Shown: positions 17,137 through 26,734, numbered from the stretch's first letter. The stretch: DNA of 64,000 nt from Sulfitobacter sp043557345 (GCF_043557345.1 NZ_JBIFFV010000008.1:151606-215605); one strand, 5' to 3'. Program-made: numbers and translations. The notes: generated by a model from the sequence alone, not told the origin.

Positions 17137-18849
17137 ATGACACGCCACCTCATCACCTCCGCCATCCCCTATATCAACGGGATCAAACATCTGGGTAACC
17201 TCGTGGGCAGCCAGCTGCCTGCGGACCTCTACGCGCGCTACCTGCGGGGCCGGGGGCAGGATGTTCTGTTCCTCTGCGCCACGGACGAGCACGGCACCCC
17301 CGCCGAGCTTGCCGCCGCGAAAGCGGGCAAACCGGTCGATGAATATTGCGCCGAGATGTATGAAACACAGGCCCGTATCGCCGAAGGCTTCGGCCTGTCC
17401 TTCGATCACTTTGGCCGCTCGTCCAGCCCGCAGAACCGCAAGCTCACCCAGCATTTTGCCGGTGCTCTGGCGGATCAAGGGCTGATCGAGGAAGTCTCCC
17501 AACGGCAGATTTACTCGCCGACCGACGGGCGTTTCCTGCCCGACCGCTATGTCGAGGGCACCTGCCCCAACTGCGGGTTCGAGGATGCGCGCGGCGATCA
17601 ATGCGACAATTGCACCAAGCAGCTTGACCCCGAAGATCTGATCAACCCGCGTTCGACCATCTCGGGCGCCACCGATCTGGAGATGCGCGAGACCAAGCAC
17701 CTGTTTTTGAAGCAAAGCCAACTCAAGGACGAACTCGACGCCTGGATCGACAGCAAGACCGATTGGCCCGTGCTGACCACCTCCATCGCCAAGAAATGGC
17801 TGCATGACGGCGACGGGCTACAAGATCGCGGCATCACCCGCGACCTGAGTTGGGGCGTGCCGGTGAAACGCGGCGATCAGGACTGGCCGGGGATGGAAGG
17901 CAAGGTCTTCTACGTCTGGTTCGACGCCCCCATCGAATACATCGCCTGCGCGCAGGAATGGGTCGATGCGGGCAAGGGCACCGATTGGGAAAGCTGGTGG
18001 CGCACCGACAAGGGCGCCGAAGACGTGCGCTATACCCAGTTCATGGGCAAGGACAATGTCCCCTTCCACACCCTGAGCTTCCCCGCCACAATCAAGGGGT
18101 CCGGCGAGCCGTGGAAGCTGGTGGATTACATCAAGTCCTTCAATTACCTCAATTATGACGGCGGTCAGTTCTCCACCTCGCGCGGGCGCGGCGTCTTCAT
18201 GGATCAGGCGTTGGAGATCCTACCGGCGGATTACTGGCGCTGGTGGCTCCTAAGCCACGCGCCCGAGACCTCGGATGCCGAATTCACTTGGGAAAATTTC
18301 CAAGCCTCGGTGAACAAGGACTTGGCCGACGTGCTGGGCAATTTCGTCAGCCGGATCACCAAGTTCTGCCGCTCCAAATTCGGCGAAGCGGTGCCCGAGG
18401 CCGGTGAATACGGCGAGGCGGAACAGGCGCTTATCGAAGACATCACCGCCCGCGTCGCCCGTTACGAGACGCTGATGGAGGCGATGGAGGTTCGCAAATC
18501 CGCCGCCGAACTGCGCGGCATCTGGGCTGCGGGCAACGAATATCTGCAAGCCCAAGCGCCTTGGACCACCTTCAAGACCGACCCCGACCGCGCGGCGGCG
18601 CAGGTGCGGCTGGCGTTGAACCTGATCCCGCTCTATGCCGTGCTTTCCGCACCCTTCATCCCCACGGCCTCGGCCTCGATGCTGGCGGCGATGAAGGTCG
18701 ACGACATGCCGTGGCCCGACGATGTGCCCACGGCCTTGGGCAAGCTTGCCCCCGGCCACGGCTTTGAAGTGCCCGAGGTGCTTTTTGCCAAGATCAGCGA
18801 TGAGGACCGCGAAAGCTGGGCCGAACGCTTCGCCGGTAAGCGCGACTGA
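17137..18849 (+). CDS. metG: Methionine-tRNA ligase
   Basis: This 570-residue class I aminoacyl-tRNA synthetase charges tRNA-Met. The HIGH-type motif is HLGN at residues 18-21. A zinc knob has Cys143, Cys146, Cys156 and Cys159 (CPNCGFEDARGDQCDNC). The KMSKS-type loop reads FSTSRGRGVF. The C-terminal dimerisation/EMAP domain found in some homologues is absent, which is normal for the shorter alphaproteobacterial form. ATG at 17137 follows a short spacer without a strong ribosome binding site. It is transcribed alone. Confidence 0.96.
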   Translation: MTRHLITSAIPYINGIKHLGNLVGSQLPADLYARYLRGRGQDVLFLCATDEHGTPAELAAAKAGKPVDEYCAEMYETQARIAEGFGLSFDHFGRSSSPQNRKLTQHFAGALADQGLIEEVSQRQIYSPTDGRFLPDRYVEGTCPNCGFEDARGDQCDNCTKQLDPEDLINPRSTISGATDLEMRETKHLFLKQSQLKDELDAWIDSKTDWPVLTTSIAKKWLHDGDGLQDRGITRDLSWGVPVKRGDQDWPGMEGKVFYVWFDAPIEYIACAQEWVDAGKGTDWESWWRTDKGAEDVRYTQFMGKDNVPFHTLSFPATIKGSGEPWKLVDYIKSFNYLNYDGGQFSTSRGRGVFMDQALEILPADYWRWWLLSHAPETSDAEFTWENFQASVNKDLADVLGNFVSRITKFCRSKFGEAVPEAGEYGEAEQALIEDITARVARYETLMEAMEVRKSAAELRGIWAAGNEYLQAQAPWTTFKTDPDRAAAQVRLALNLIPLYAVLSAPFIPTASASMLAAMKVDDMPWPDDVPTALGKLAPGHGFEVPEVLFAKISDEDRESWAERFAGKRD

Positions 18850-18866
18850 TCAGAAATGTAGGAACG

Positions 18867-18896
18867 GCGGCGCGCGGTCATGCGCCGCTGTTTCGT
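18867..18896 (+). terminator. Probable terminator behind metG
   Basis: A seven-base stem GCGGCGC (18867-18873) and GCGCCGC (18882-18888) with an eight-base loop is followed by TGTTTCGTT. The T-run is interrupted, so this is only a likely terminator. It lies 17 bases after the metG stop and faces the convergent PAS-like gene. Confidence 0.5.
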
Positions 18897-18916
18897 TCTA
18901 CGGCAGAAGCGCTCGG

Positions 18917-19654
18917 CTAACCGCCCCGCGCCCGCTTTACGTCTGGCACCGCGCGCACCGGTCCCACGCCATTCGCCGCCGCCTCCACACCCCGAAACCG
19001 GACGCCATGCCCCCGCCCCTCGGGATCCCGCGCCGCGGTGAGCCATCCGTGGACAATCCGGGCCGTCTCCTCCCCCGGGTGCATCTGAAAGCCGCCCTGC
19101 GGCGTCTGCCCCGCAAGCGCCTGCGCCCAAAGCGTGTCGATCTCTGCCCCATCGCAAAGCCGCGGCCCGAACAGTTCGCCGATATGCTGCCCGATCAGAC
19201 AATCCCCCAGCCCATAGGTAACCCCGCAGGCCGCCTCATTGGCGTGGCAAACGCGCCCATCGGGGGAAAAAACCACCTCGATTTCGACCATATCGGCTTT
19301 GACGGGGGACAGGATGGCGTCACCCGCCGCCCCCTTCCCGCCCGCGGGGCCAAGAGAGGGCACAAGCGCCCCGCGAAGCCCCGCCTTGGGCAGCCCGCCA
19401 TCTAGGTTCTGCCTAAACATGCGCCGCTCTGCCGCGAATACGATGGAGATGAGCGGAAGTTGCCCCGAGGTAAGCCTGCCCTCATGGCGGGCGGTATCTT
19501 CCCCGGACAGGCGCGCCATCTCACGCCGTTTGCCACGCCCAAAAACGCGACGCAGCGGTGCAAAGGTCAGCATCCGCGCACCATAGCCGCGCAGGCGAAA
19601 AGCCTTTTGCTGCAGATGGTTGAGCCATCTCACACCCTTCCCAAATCCCGCCAT
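18917..19654 (-). CDS. Lone PAS-like domain protein
   Basis: This 245-residue protein has a basic N-terminus (residues 1-50, many Arg/Lys) and a C-terminal PAS-like fold. The segment VVFSPDGRVCHANEAACGVTY at about 123-143 matches the first strands of PAS domains of Aer/chemotaxis-receptor type, followed by GDCLIGQHIGELFGP and a second half with GGFQMHPGEETARIVHGW. There is no kinase, receptor or cyclase output domain and no membrane span. It is divergent from the MHYT sensor kinase. It may be a stand-alone sensor or the remnant of a larger receptor; codon use looks normal, which argues against recent decay. Confidence 0.6.
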   Translation of the reverse strand: MAGFGKGVRWLNHLQQKAFRLRGYGARMLTFAPLRRVFGRGKRREMARLSGEDTARHEGRLTSGQLPLISIVFAAERRMFRQNLDGGLPKAGLRGALVPSLGPAGGKGAAGDAILSPVKADMVEIEVVFSPDGRVCHANEAACGVTYGLGDCLIGQHIGELFGPRLCDGAEIDTLWAQALAGQTPQGGFQMHPGEETARIVHGWLTAARDPEGRGHGVRFRGVEAAANGVGPVRAVPDVKRARGG

Positions 19655-19821
19655 ACGCCTGTCTCTGCCTCATCCTGTCCCACTGCCGACTTGGCGCAGG
19701 ATTAGTGGCAAGGTCTTACGACCGAGTTAAAAAATGTAGGCACAGTGTGAACTTGCGAGAGCCTTATTTTGGCCCTATTCCGACAGCTATTAACCAAGTG
19801 TTAATATCAGATAGGATAAAG

Positions 19822-21363
19822 ATGTTCCGGGTCGCCCATACAATTCACCACGATCACGACCTCGGACTTGTGCTGCTTGCAGCGCTGCTTTGTATCTTCG
19901 GCAGTTGGGTGGTGTCGCGGCTCTATAAGCATGTGCTTGAACAGCCCCGCCCACAGGCGCTGATCTGGTGCTATCTGACTGCGATGACGGCGGGGGTGAC
20001 GATCTGGTGCACCCATTTCATCGCGATCCTTGCCTATCAGCTCGACGCGCCGGCGACCTTCCAATTCACGCTCACCTTCCTGTCGCTGATCATCGCCATC
20101 GTCGGCTCGATCCTGGGTGTCGTCATCGCGGGGCTGCTGAAATCCCGGCGGGCCACGGTTCTGGGCGGGACGATCTTTGGATTGGCGATTTCGGCCATGC
20201 ATTATACCGGCATGGTCGCCTATCGCGTGCAGGGCACGATCCATTGGGACATGGGCTATCTGACCGCCTCCGTCATCATCGCGGTCGTGCTTGCGACCCT
20301 CGCGCTTGCCGCGGCGGGCCGTGGGGGCAAGGGCAGCGTGCTGTGGATGACGGCGCTTTTGGCGCAGGCGATCAACCTGCTCCATTTCACCGGCATGGCC
20401 GCCTTTCAGGTTACCCCGCTGGCCGCGCAGCCGCTTTACGTCAATCCGGTCGAGTACAAGTTGATCGCGCTGATCATCGCCGGGACCGCCGCCATCATCG
20501 CGCTGGCCGCGCTCTTTAGCTATGTGGTCGAAAACCGCACCCGCAACGAAAGCGTCGAGGAACTGCGTCAGGCCCGCGATGCCGCCGAAAGCGCCAGCCG
20601 GGCAAAGTCGGAATTCATGAGCGTGCTGAGCCACGAATTGCGCACCCCGCTGACCATCGTGATCGGCTACGCCAGTTTCATGTCGGAACTCAAACGCCAC
20701 AACCTTGCCAAGCTCGGCCCGGATGAGAAACCGCAGTCCGAACATTTCACCAAGATGGGCGATCAGGCGGAACTCTACGGCCAGCGCATCAAATTCGCGG
20801 GCGGGCAATTGTTGACCATTATCAACGATATCCTCGACTATACGAATATGGAGTTGAACGACCTCGCGCTCGACAAGACCGCCTTCGAGACCCGCGCGCT
20901 TTTGGAAGAGGTCGTCGAAGCGCACCACGGTTCCGCGCATGACAAGACCGCCACGCTGCATATCGACACCCCACCGCTAACCGTCACCGCCGACCGCCGC
21001 CGCAGCCTCCAATTGCTGGGCCATATCGTCGGCAACGCGCTGAAATTCTCCAAGGCGCGGGACATCTACCTGCGCGCCCGCCCACAGGCGGGCGGGTTCG
21101 TTTTCGAGGTCGAGGACAATGGCGTCGGCATCGCCGCGCAGGATCTCGACCGCATTTTCGAGGCTTTCACCCAGATCGAAGACGCCGATGACCGCGCCGA
21201 AGGCGGCACCGGGCTGGGCCTCGCGATCTGCAAGAAGCTGGCCCTCGCCCATGGCGGTGACATCACGGTCAAAAGCACGCTCGGTCAGGGCACGACCTTT
21301 ACCGTCTTCATCCCCGGGGCCACGCAAGTGGTAACGCCTGCGAGGCTGGCGAAAGCAAGCTAA
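19822..21363 (+). CDS. MHYT-domain sensor histidine kinase
   Basis: The 513-residue product has seven predicted membrane spans at residues 13-235 forming an MHYT domain, whose repeats are visible as WCTHFIAILAY, AMHYTGMVAY and LLHFTGMAAF. MHYT domains are proposed to bind copper and sense a diatomic gas such as O2, CO or NO. A coiled linker (RNESVEELRQARDAAESASR) leads to the H-box SHELRTPL with His271 and then an ATPase domain with NALKFSK, DNGVGIA and GGTGLGLAICKKLALAHGG. No receiver domain and no adjacent response regulator is present, so its partner is elsewhere. ATG at 19822 with AGGA upstream is preferred to an in-frame start 39 codons earlier. Confidence 0.9.
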   Translation: MFRVAHTIHHDHDLGLVLLAALLCIFGSWVVSRLYKHVLEQPRPQALIWCYLTAMTAGVTIWCTHFIAILAYQLDAPATFQFTLTFLSLIIAIVGSILGVVIAGLLKSRRATVLGGTIFGLAISAMHYTGMVAYRVQGTIHWDMGYLTASVIIAVVLATLALAAAGRGGKGSVLWMTALLAQAINLLHFTGMAAFQVTPLAAQPLYVNPVEYKLIALIIAGTAAIIALAALFSYVVENRTRNESVEELRQARDAAESASRAKSEFMSVLSHELRTPLTIVIGYASFMSELKRHNLAKLGPDEKPQSEHFTKMGDQAELYGQRIKFAGGQLLTIINDILDYTNMELNDLALDKTAFETRALLEEVVEAHHGSAHDKTATLHIDTPPLTVTADRRRSLQLLGHIVGNALKFSKARDIYLRARPQAGGFVFEVEDNGVGIAAQDLDRIFEAFTQIEDADDRAEGGTGLGLAICKKLALAHGGDITVKSTLGQGTTFTVFIPGATQVVTPARLAKAS

Positions 21364-21376
21364 GTCTTTGAAAAGC

Positions 21377-21463
21377 TGGTGCGGGCGGTGGGACTCGAAC
21401 CCACACGGGGCTACGCCCCAACAGATTTTAAGTCTGGTATGTCTACCATTCCATCACGCCCGC
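21377..21463 (-). tRNA. tRNA-Leu(TAA), CCA encoded
   Basis: Read on the minus strand, the acceptor stem pairs GCGGGCG with CGCCCGC, the T-arm contains GGTTCGAGTCCCACC-like sequence, and the anticodon arm is CAGA-CTTAAAA-TCTG, giving anticodon TAA. A long variable arm, as expected for leucine tRNA, is present (GGGGCTACGCCCC on the plus strand). The terminal CCA is encoded at 21377-21379. It lies convergent with the sensor kinase gene, 13 bases after that stop. Confidence 0.95.
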
Positions 21464-21473
21464 ATCGGGGCGC

Positions 21474-21501
21474 ACAATAAGCATCACGCGGGCGGTGTAA
21501 A
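21474..21501 (-). promoter_or_regulatory. Candidate promoter of tRNA-Leu
   Basis: On the minus strand, TTTACA (21496-21501) and TATTGT (21474-21479) are separated by 16 bases and end about ten bases before the mature tRNA 5' end. They resemble -35 and -10 boxes of the housekeeping sigma factor. The assignment is by eye only. Confidence 0.4.
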
Positions 21502-21555
21502 TGGGCGAATGGCCCTAGCCTCAAGGTTCAGGGGCTAAGGTTCTGTGGCTGCGGT

Positions 21556-22032
21556 TTAGGCCGTATCGGCGAGCATGGTTTCCTTCACCGCCTCCATCGC
21601 CACATAGGTCGAGGTGCTGGCCACATGCGGCAGGGTTGAGATGACCTCCCCCAGAAAGCGGCGATATTCCGACATGTTCCGCGTGCGCACCTTGATCAGA
21701 TAGTCGAAATGGCTCGCGATCATATGGGCCTGTTCGATCTCTGGCACCTTGGCCACGGCGAGGTTGAAGGCCCGCAAGGCCGCCTCGCGTGTGTCATTCA
21801 GGCGCACCTCGACAAAGGCGACATGATCCAGCCCCAGCCGGATCGGGTCCAACAAGGCGCGATAGCCGAGGATCACGCCGCTTTCCTCCAACCGGCGCAG
21901 CCGCGCTTGGGTGGGGGATTTCGACAGGCCGATGCGTCGGGCAAGATCGGTGATGCTGATGCGCCCATCCTCGGCCAACACCGAGAGAATCGCACTGTCA
22001 AACCGGTCCAGATTGAAAAGCTCATTTGACAT
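21556..22032 (-). CDS. putR: Lrp/AsnC-family regulator, proline utilisation activator
   Basis: This 158-residue protein has an N-terminal winged helix-turn-helix (FDSAILSVLAEDGRISITDLARRIGLSKSPTQARLRRLEE) and a C-terminal RAM ligand domain (HVAFVEVRLNDTREAALRAF...HFDYLIKVRTRNMSEYRRFLGE). It is transcribed away from putA, with 106 bases between the starts. In Rhodobacter the PutR of this family activates putA in response to proline, and the PutA here lacks its own DNA-binding domain, so the same arrangement is likely. The symbol rests on this context plus close family resemblance. Confidence 0.88.
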   Translation of the reverse strand: MSNELFNLDRFDSAILSVLAEDGRISITDLARRIGLSKSPTQARLRRLEESGVILGYRALLDPIRLGLDHVAFVEVRLNDTREAALRAFNLAVAKVPEIEQAHMIASHFDYLIKVRTRNMSEYRRFLGEVISTLPHVASTSTYVAMEAVKETMLADTA

Positions 22033-22138
22033 GCCGCCCCCTCTTCTTCAGTCATAACGACTATCGTGACGTCTACATTAAGTCGATTAGCCTTCTCAAC
22101 ATGCGGTATTCTGGTCCAAACATCAACTGGAGCTTGCC

Positions 22139-25100
22139 ATGGCCCTCGATCACGCCCCCGCCCTTCGCCAAACCATCGACGCGCGCACCTATGCCGAGCC
22201 TGACGCGCTGCTGACCGAACTTAAAGCGCAGGCCGATCTGTCGCCCGGGGACCGCGCCAAGATCACCGCCGATGCGGCGGGATTGGTGCGTGACATCCGT
22301 GGCACCTCGGCCCCCGGCATGATGGAGGTCTTCCTCGCCGAATATGGCCTCAGCACCGAAGAGGGCGTGGCGCTCATGTGTCTGGCCGAGGCGCTGTTGC
22401 GCGTGCCGGATGCCGAGACCATCGACGCGCTGATCGAGGACAAGATCGCACCTTCCGATTGGGGCCGCCACATGGGGCATTCGACCTCGAGCCTCGTTAA
22501 CGCCTCCACATGGGCACTGATGCTGACGGGCCGCGTGCTCGACGACGACCAGCCCGGCCCGGTGCGCCACCTGCGCGCGGCGATCAAACGTCTGGGGGAG
22601 CCGGTGATCCGCACCGCCGTCAGCCGCGCGATGCGTGAGATGGGCCGCCAGTTCGTGCTGGGCGAGGACATTCAGGCGGCGATGAAACGCGCCCGCGGCA
22701 TGGAAAAGAAGGGCTTCACCTATAGCTACGACATGCTGGGCGAAGCCGCGCGGACAGAGGCGGATGCGAAACGCTATCACCTCAGCTACTCCCGCGCGAT
22801 CTCGGCCATCGCCGATGCCTGCACCCATGACGACATCCGCAAGAACCCGGGCATCTCGGTCAAGCTTTCGGCCCTGCACCCGCGCTACGAGTTGGCGCAG
22901 GAGGAGGCCGTGATGCGCGATCTGGTGCCGCGCCTGCGGGCGCTGGCGCTTCTGGCGAAATCGGCTGGCATGGGGCTCAACATCGACGCCGAGGAGGCCG
23001 ACCGCCTCGCGCTCTCGCTTGAGGTCATCGACACGGTGATGGGCGAGCCCGCCTTGGCCGGTTGGGACGGTTTCGGCGTGGTCGTGCAGGCCTATGGCCC
23101 GCGCGCCGGGGTGGTGATCGACACGCTCTACGACATGGCGCAGCGCCACGACCGCCGCATCATGGTGCGGCTGGTCAAGGGCGCCTATTGGGACACCGAG
23201 ATCAAGCGCGCGCAGGTCGAGGGGATCGACGGTTTCCCGGTCTTCACCCGCAAGGCGGCCACGGATGTGAGCTACATCGCCAATGCCCGCAAACTTCTGG
23301 GCATGACCGACCGCATCTACCCGCAGTTCGCCACCCATAACGCCCATACCGTCGCCGCCGTGCTGCATATGGCCGAAGACCCCGAGGCCTACGAGTTCCA
23401 GCGCCTGCACGGCATGGGTGAGACGCTGCATGACATCGTCAAGCGCAAGCACGGCACCCGCTGCCGCATCTACGCGCCCGTCGGCGCGCACCGCGATCTG
23501 CTGGCCTATCTCGTCCGGCGTCTTTTGGAGAACGGCGCGAACTCCAGCTTCGTGAACCAGATCGTCGACGAGGACGTACCGCCCGAGGTCGTGGCCGCCG
23601 ATCCCTTCGACCAGTTGCAGGACGCGATCCCGACGATCCCGAAAGGCCCGGAAGTCTTCCAGTCGCAACGCGCCAATGCGCGGGGCTTCGATCTGGCGCA
23701 CACCCCGACCCTCGCCGCCATCGAGGAGGCCCGCGCCCCCTTTGCCGAGGCGACATGGGAAGCCGCACCGCTGCTGGCCGGCAAGGCCGCGCCCGAGGCT
23801 CCCCAACCGGTCGCCAACCCCACCGGCAAGGCCTCTCCCGGTACCGTGCGCCCGGCCTCGGAGGCCGACGTGGCCACGGCGCTTGACCATGCTGCCCCTT
23901 GGGACGCCTCGCTCAACACCCGCCGCGCCACGCTTCTGCGCGCCGCCGACATGTTCGAGGACCGCTTTGGCGAGATTTTCGCCCTGCTCGCCCGCGAGGC
24001 CGGCAAGGGCCTGCCCGACTGCGTCGCCGAGTTGCGTGAGGCGGTGGACTTCCTGCGCTACTACGCCGCACAGGCGACCAACGAGCCGCCCGCGGGCCTC
24101 TTCACCTGCATCTCGCCGTGGAACTTCCCGCTGGCGATCTTCTGCGGGCAGGTCACCGCGGCGCTGGCGGCGGGCAACGCGGTGCTCGCCAAACCGGCCG
24201 AGCAGACCCCGCTGATCGCCCATCTGGCGGTCAAGGTGCTGCACGAGGCCGGCGTGCCGCGCGCAGCCTTGCAACTGCTGCCCGGCGGCGGCGAGGTGGG
24301 GGCTGCGCTTACCGGCGATGCCCGCGTGAACGGCGTGGCCTTCACCGGCTCCACCGCCACCGCCCTGCGCATCCGCGCCAACATGGCCGAGCATTGCGCC
24401 CCCGGCACGCCCCTGATTGCCGAGACCGGCGGCTTGAACGCAATGATCGTCGACAGCACCGCCCTGCCCGAACAGGCCGTGCAGGCGATCGTCGAAAGCG
24501 CCTTCCAGTCCGCGGGCCAGCGCTGCTCGGCGGTGCGCTGCCTCTACGTGCAGGAGGATATCGCCGAGGACCTGATCACCATGCTCAAGGGCGCGATGCA
24601 GGCGCTGCGCATGGGCGATCCGTGGCATCTCTCGACCGACGTCGGCCCGGTGATCGACGCGGCCGCGCGCAAGACCATTCTGGAGCATATCGAGACCGCC
24701 CGCGCCGAAGGCCGGCTGATCGCGGAACTGAAAGCCCCCGAGACCGGCACTTTCGTCGGCCCGGCGATCCTGCGGGTGGGCGGCATCGCCGACATGAAGC
24801 GCGAGATCTTCGGCCCCGTGCTGCATGTGGCGACCTTCAAGAGCCATGAACTCGACGATGTGATCGACGCGATCAACGCCACCGGCTACGGGCTCACCTT
24901 CGGTCTGCACACGCGGATCGACGACCGGGTGCAGCATGTCTCGGAGCGGATCGAGGCGGGCAATATCTACGTCAATCGCAACCAGATCGGCGCCATCGTC
25001 GGCAGCCAGCCCTTCGGCGGCGAGGGGCTCTCGGGCACCGGGCCGAAGGCGGGCGGGCCGAACTATCTGCCCCGCTTCGCGGCGCCCGACCATCAGGAGG

Positions 25101-25555
25101 CCGCGGGCACATGGGACAACGCGCAGCAAAGCCTGCCCGACCTCCCCGCGCATCCCTCCACCGTGCTTGAAACCCAGTCGATGCCCGGGCCGACCGGCGA
25201 GAGCAACCGCCTCTCCACTCTGCCCCGGCCCGCGCTTCTCTGCATGGGACCGGGGGCCGAGGCGGCTACGGCGCAGGCCAAGGCCGTGCGCGCCCTCGGC
25301 GGTGTCGCGGTCGAGGCCACAGGCCGGATCGCCCCCGACGCGCTCACCACCGGCCCGGCCTATGGCGGCGTGCTCTGGTGGGGCGATGAGGAGACGGCGC
25401 GGCAGATCGACAAGGCGCTGGCGGCCCGCGAGGGGGCGATCATCCCGCTGCTGCGCGGCAAGCCCGACACCGCGCGCGTGCGCGCCGAGCGGCATGTCTG
25501 TGTTGACACCACCGCCTCGGGCGGCAATGCACAGCTCTTGGGGATGATGGCCTGA
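22139..25555 (+). CDS. putA: Bifunctional proline dehydrogenase / L-glutamate gamma-semialdehyde dehydrogenase
   Basis: This 1138-residue enzyme oxidises proline to glutamate in two steps. The first half (about residues 60-480) is an FAD-dependent proline dehydrogenase barrel (VKLSALHPRYE, RLVKGAYWDTEIKRAQ, FATHNAHTV, RRLLENGANSSFV). The second half is the aldehyde dehydrogenase, with SPWNFPLAIF, GAALTGD, FTGST and catalytic Cys796 in SAGQRCSA. A C-terminal aldehyde-dehydrogenase-like tail of about 150 residues follows, as in long type B PutA proteins. The ribbon-helix-helix DNA-binding domain of E. coli PutA is missing, in keeping with control by PutR. Glutamate produced can enter the dehydrogenase at 4751-6181. 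Confidence 0.97.
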   Translation: MALDHAPALRQTIDARTYAEPDALLTELKAQADLSPGDRAKITADAAGLVRDIRGTSAPGMMEVFLAEYGLSTEEGVALMCLAEALLRVPDAETIDALIEDKIAPSDWGRHMGHSTSSLVNASTWALMLTGRVLDDDQPGPVRHLRAAIKRLGEPVIRTAVSRAMREMGRQFVLGEDIQAAMKRARGMEKKGFTYSYDMLGEAARTEADAKRYHLSYSRAISAIADACTHDDIRKNPGISVKLSALHPRYELAQEEAVMRDLVPRLRALALLAKSAGMGLNIDAEEADRLALSLEVIDTVMGEPALAGWDGFGVVVQAYGPRAGVVIDTLYDMAQRHDRRIMVRLVKGAYWDTEIKRAQVEGIDGFPVFTRKAATDVSYIANARKLLGMTDRIYPQFATHNAHTVAAVLHMAEDPEAYEFQRLHGMGETLHDIVKRKHGTRCRIYAPVGAHRDLLAYLVRRLLENGANSSFVNQIVDEDVPPEVVAADPFDQLQDAIPTIPKGPEVFQSQRANARGFDLAHTPTLAAIEEARAPFAEATWEAAPLLAGKAAPEAPQPVANPTGKASPGTVRPASEADVATALDHAAPWDASLNTRRATLLRAADMFEDRFGEIFALLAREAGKGLPDCVAELREAVDFLRYYAAQATNEPPAGLFTCISPWNFPLAIFCGQVTAALAAGNAVLAKPAEQTPLIAHLAVKVLHEAGVPRAALQLLPGGGEVGAALTGDARVNGVAFTGSTATALRIRANMAEHCAPGTPLIAETGGLNAMIVDSTALPEQAVQAIVESAFQSAGQRCSAVRCLYVQEDIAEDLITMLKGAMQALRMGDPWHLSTDVGPVIDAAARKTILEHIETARAEGRLIAELKAPETGTFVGPAILRVGGIADMKREIFGPVLHVATFKSHELDDVIDAINATGYGLTFGLHTRIDDRVQHVSERIEAGNIYVNRNQIGAIVGSQPFGGEGLSGTGPKAGGPNYLPRFAAPDHQEAAGTWDNAQQSLPDLPAHPSTVLETQSMPGPTGESNRLSTLPRPALLCMGPGAEAATAQAKAVRALGGVAVEATGRIAPDALTTGPAYGGVLWWGDEETARQIDKALAAREGAIIPLLRGKPDTARVRAERHVCVDTTASGGNAQLLGMMA

Positions 25556-25582
25556 ACGGGCCGCACAATTAGGGGGAGCGCC

Positions 25583-26734
25583 ATGCTGACGAACCGCGAT
25601 ATCGAAGAACTGACGCAGTTTCGCCGGGCGCTCCACCAATATCCCGAGGTTTCGGGCGAGGAGGTCGAGACCGCCCGGACCATCGCGGCGGAGTTGGAGA
25701 AACTTGCCCCTACCCGCATCCTCACCGGTCTTGGCGGGCATGGTGTAGCGGCGGTCTTCGACAGCGGCATCCCCGGCCCTACGGTGCTCTTCCGCGCGGA
25801 ACTCGACGCCCTGCCGATCCCCGAGGAACATGACATTCCTTGGGTCTCTAAGGTGCCGGGCAAGTCCCACGTCTGCGGCCACGACGGCCATATGACCATG
25901 CTCTTGGCGCTCGGACGGATGATCGCGCGCCGCCCCGTTGCGAAAGGCCGCGTGGTGCTGATGTTCCAGCCCGCCGAAGAGGACGGCAGCGGCGCGCGGG
26001 CGGTGGTGAACGACCCTACCTATGCCCAGATCGCCGCCGGTTATGCCTTTGCCATTCACGTCGAGCCGGGCCGCCCCTTTGGCCATGTCGACACCGCGCC
26101 CGCGCTGATCAACTGCGCCTCAAAAGGCATCTCCGTCACCCTGCACGGCAAGACCGCCCATGCCGCCACCCCCGAAGACGGCACCTCCCCCGCCCTTGCA
26201 CTGGCCGAGTTGATCCCGGTGCTGCAGGCGCTCGGCCCCGGCGGGACGCTTAACGATGACTTCCGTCTCATCACCCTCACCCATCTGCGCATGGGCGAGC
26301 CGACCTTTGGCGTCGCCCCGGGCGAAGCCGCGCTTTACGCCACCCTGCGCAGCACCCGCGACGCGGCGCTGGCCGAGATCGAAGCGGCCCTGCGCGCCGA
26401 AGTCGCCCGCGTGACCGAGGCCCATGGCCTGACGGCAGCTTTCGCAGAATCCGACCATTTCGCCGCCTCCATCAACCACCCCGAAGCTTACGCGATCGCC
26501 GCCGCGGCGATGGACGCGCTCGGTGTGTCGCATGGGCAGAAAAACCTGCCGATGCGCGCTTCCGAGGATTTCGGCCTGTTCGGGCGCGATGCCAAGGCCG
26601 CGATGCTCTGCCTCGGCCCCGGCGAGGGCTATGCCGCCCTGCACAATCCCGATTACGATTTTCCCGATGATCTGATCCCCGTAGGTGCCGGTATTTTTGA
26701 GCGGATCGCGCGGGATTTGCTCGGTTCTGCTTGA
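25583..26734 (+). CDS. M20D-family amidohydrolase/deacylase
   Basis: This 383-residue metallohydrolase belongs to the M20D group (hippurate hydrolase, N-acyl amino acid amidohydrolase, IAA-amino-acid hydrolase). Metal ligands lie in SHVCGHDGHMTM, QPAEEDGSGARAVV and near the C-terminus in HNPDYDF. The central lid domain contains GKTAHAATPEDGTSP. It starts 27 bases behind putA with GGGGGAG before ATG, so it is probably cotranscribed. A role in freeing an amino acid from an acylated or conjugated form, upstream of PutA, is a reasonable inference, but the substrate is unknown. Confidence 0.9.
   Translation: MLTNRDIEELTQFRRALHQYPEVSGEEVETARTIAAELEKLAPTRILTGLGGHGVAAVFDSGIPGPTVLFRAELDALPIPEEHDIPWVSKVPGKSHVCGHDGHMTMLLALGRMIARRPVAKGRVVLMFQPAEEDGSGARAVVNDPTYAQIAAGYAFAIHVEPGRPFGHVDTAPALINCASKGISVTLHGKTAHAATPEDGTSPALALAELIPVLQALGPGGTLNDDFRLITLTHLRMGEPTFGVAPGEAALYATLRSTRDAALAEIEAALRAEVARVTEAHGLTAAFAESDHFAASINHPEAYAIAAAAMDALGVSHGQKNLPMRASEDFGLFGRDAKAAMLCLGPGEGYAALHNPDYDFPDDLIPVGAGIFERIARDLLGSA

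Noticed and set aside
22033..22138. PutR operator from the CGACT/AGTCG dyad
   Set aside because: Only five bases pair across an 18-base gap with an offset in the outer part; too weak to list as a site.
22073..26086. A 1337-codon open frame on the minus strand
   Set aside because: It mirrors putA and the M20 gene on the other strand and reads as a low-complexity His/Arg/Gly-rich product. PutA is certain.
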